From JANOAR01 sp031411235 (GTDB lineage Bacteria; Verrucomicrobiota; Verrucomicrobiia; Verrucomicrobiales; Verrucomicrobiaceae), in NCBI GenBank assembly GCA_031411235.1, contig JANOAR010000208.1:1-23890 (forward strand): 23,890 nt of DNA, written 5' to 3'. Made by a program: the position numbers and the translations under genes. A model generated the notes under the pieces. It had not been told where the DNA came from. It saw only the letters and a program-made list of their open reading frames with translations, and ran no database searches. Position 1 is the first letter of the stretch, and each line of letters begins with the position of its first letter. Below are positions 23,346 through 23,890 of this stretch, in pieces.

Positions 23346-23422
23346 CGCACTTTTCCTGAGAAAGACTTGCCCCCATCCTCATCTCTCGCTCTGATGATGA
23401 GCGCCCTACCTGCACTTTCCCG

Positions 23423-23608
23423 ATGCCACCCAAAGCCAAGCCCGCCTCCTCTAAAGACTCGTCCGCTAACCTCGGCTTCGAGGCCAAGCTCTGGCTCACC
23501 GCCGACACCGCCATGCGCGATAGCGCAATGCCTCCACGCGAAGCCATCCTGCGGAGCCTGAGCGAAGCGAAGGATAACCTGCGCACCCCAACCCTTTCCG
23601 CCGCTTAA
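23423..23608 (+). pseudogene. 61-codon ORF resembling the HsdM N-terminus (hsdM remnant)
   Basis: The ORF MPPKAKPASSKDSSANLGFE... has SSANLGFEAKLWLTAD, nearly identical to STANLGFEQKLWLTAD of the hsdM that begins 3 nt after its stop. After that point the usual KLRNNMDAAEYKHVVLGLIF continuation is missing. It is replaced by an Arg/Ala/Ser-rich sequence ending LRTPTLSAA. The matching DNA is clearly diverged from the downstream copy, so it is not a fresh tandem duplication. It is probably the stub of another hsdM that lost its body. The stop TAA (23606-23608) and next ATG (23612) are close enough for coupled translation, so a leader-peptide role is also possible. Confidence 0.6.
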
Positions 23609-23611
23609 CTC

Positions 23612-23890
23612 ATGGCCCGCAAACTCACCACCGAGACCTCGACCGCCAACCTGGGCTTTGAACAAAAGCTGTGGTTAACGGCGGACAAATTGAGGAACAA
23701 CATGGACGCGGCGGAATACAAGCACGTCGTCCTCGGCCTCATCTTCCTCAAATACATCTCCGACACGTTCGAGGAGCACCGCGCCAAACTTCTCGCCGGC
23801 AAAGGCGACTACGCCGGGGCCAATGCCGAAGACCCCGACGAATACAAAGCCGAGAACGTCTTCTGGGTGCCCGCCGATGCCCGCTGGTCG
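23612..23890 (+). CDS. hsdM: Type I restriction-modification methyltransferase HsdM, N-terminal part (runs off window)
   Basis: 93 residues are visible from ATG 23612. They match the N-terminal helical domain of HsdM: NLGFEQKLWLTADKLRNNMDAAEYKHVVLGLIFLKYISDTFEEH, then the KLLAGKGDYAGANAEDPDEY and ENVFWVPADARWS segments. This domain contacts HsdS and DNA; the methylase core lies outside. It is the second partial hsdM in the window. It cannot be the broken 5' half of the left-edge gene without a rearrangement, because it lies downstream on the same strand. The gene probably continues normally as an hsdMSR locus. Confidence 0.95.
   Translation, partial: MARKLTTETSTANLGFEQKLWLTADKLRNNMDAAEYKHVVLGLIFLKYISDTFEEHRAKLLAGKGDYAGANAEDPDEYKAENVFWVPADARWS

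Larger units (their letters stand above)
22533..23422. other. 890-bp accessory gap dominated by low-complexity repeats
   Basis: No ordinary protein gene was recognised. It holds the IS target flank, a 21-bp-period minisatellite (about 22620-23125), and a polypyrimidine tract (about 23246-23345). Long open frames on both strands here come from the stop-free repeat and not from recognisable genes. A Pro/Arg-rich plus-strand frame (22564-23172, 202 codons) is the best coding candidate but is unproven. Confidence 0.55.

Noticed and set aside
21700..23665. Long minus-strand open frames across the IS and the 21-bp array
   Set aside because: They arise because the GC-rich 21-bp unit has no stop in any frame; outside the array they are antisense to the transposase or random sequence.

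Overview
The window looks like a chromosomal segment of a GC-rich Gram-negative bacterium, most likely of the Verrucomicrobiota (Prosthecobacter/Verrucomicrobium-like). This is inferred from the gene set: a DUF1080 (3-keto-disaccharide hydrolase-type) protein, a Tat-exported sugar phosphate isomerase/epimerase-like protein, a secreted CehA/McbA-type metallohydrolase, a tricorn-like protease, a GTP-dependent PEP carboxykinase and a giant secreted protein with DUF11 repeats. Most start codons have no clear Shine-Dalgarno sequence. No rRNA or tRNA gene was recognised.

Layout. The first 0.8 kb is the 3' part of a type I restriction-modification methylase gene (hsdM). It overlaps by ATGA a small gene that is interrupted by one in-frame amber codon. 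After a 383-bp gap come a fibronectin-III protein with a basic disordered N-terminus (1557-2537) and an 8.2-kb gene for a 2733-residue secreted multidomain protein (2789-10990). That protein ends in a striking octapeptide repeat. Next are a secreted CehA-like hydrolase (11351-13663) and a Tat-exported TIM-barrel protein (13766-14644). A minus-strand GNAT-like gene follows, broken in a C/G homopolymer (about 14645-15212). Then come pckG (15409-17235), a tricorn-like S41 protease (17329-20718) and a DUF1080 protein (20823-21533).

The last 2.3 kb is accessory and unstable. It holds a decayed IS1182-type element (21551-22532) with perfect 16-bp terminal inverted repeats, a probable 4-bp target duplication, a frameshift and a large internal deletion. 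After it comes a 21-bp-period minisatellite of about 16 core copies with diverged 21-bp units on both sides (about 22620-23125), and then a polypyrimidine tract. A 61-codon ORF resembling the start of HsdM is followed 3 nt later by the start of a second hsdM, which runs off the right edge. The window is therefore bracketed by two partial hsdM genes.

How the genes fit together. The central genes are mostly exported proteins for handling polymers, sugars and peptides at or outside the cell envelope, plus the gluconeogenic entry enzyme PckG. The strongest unusual signals are the octapeptide-repeat C-terminus of the giant protein, the 21-bp array, an IS that appears to have landed in the loop of a terminator-like hairpin, and three disrupted genes (amber stop, homopolymer frameshift, IS deletions).
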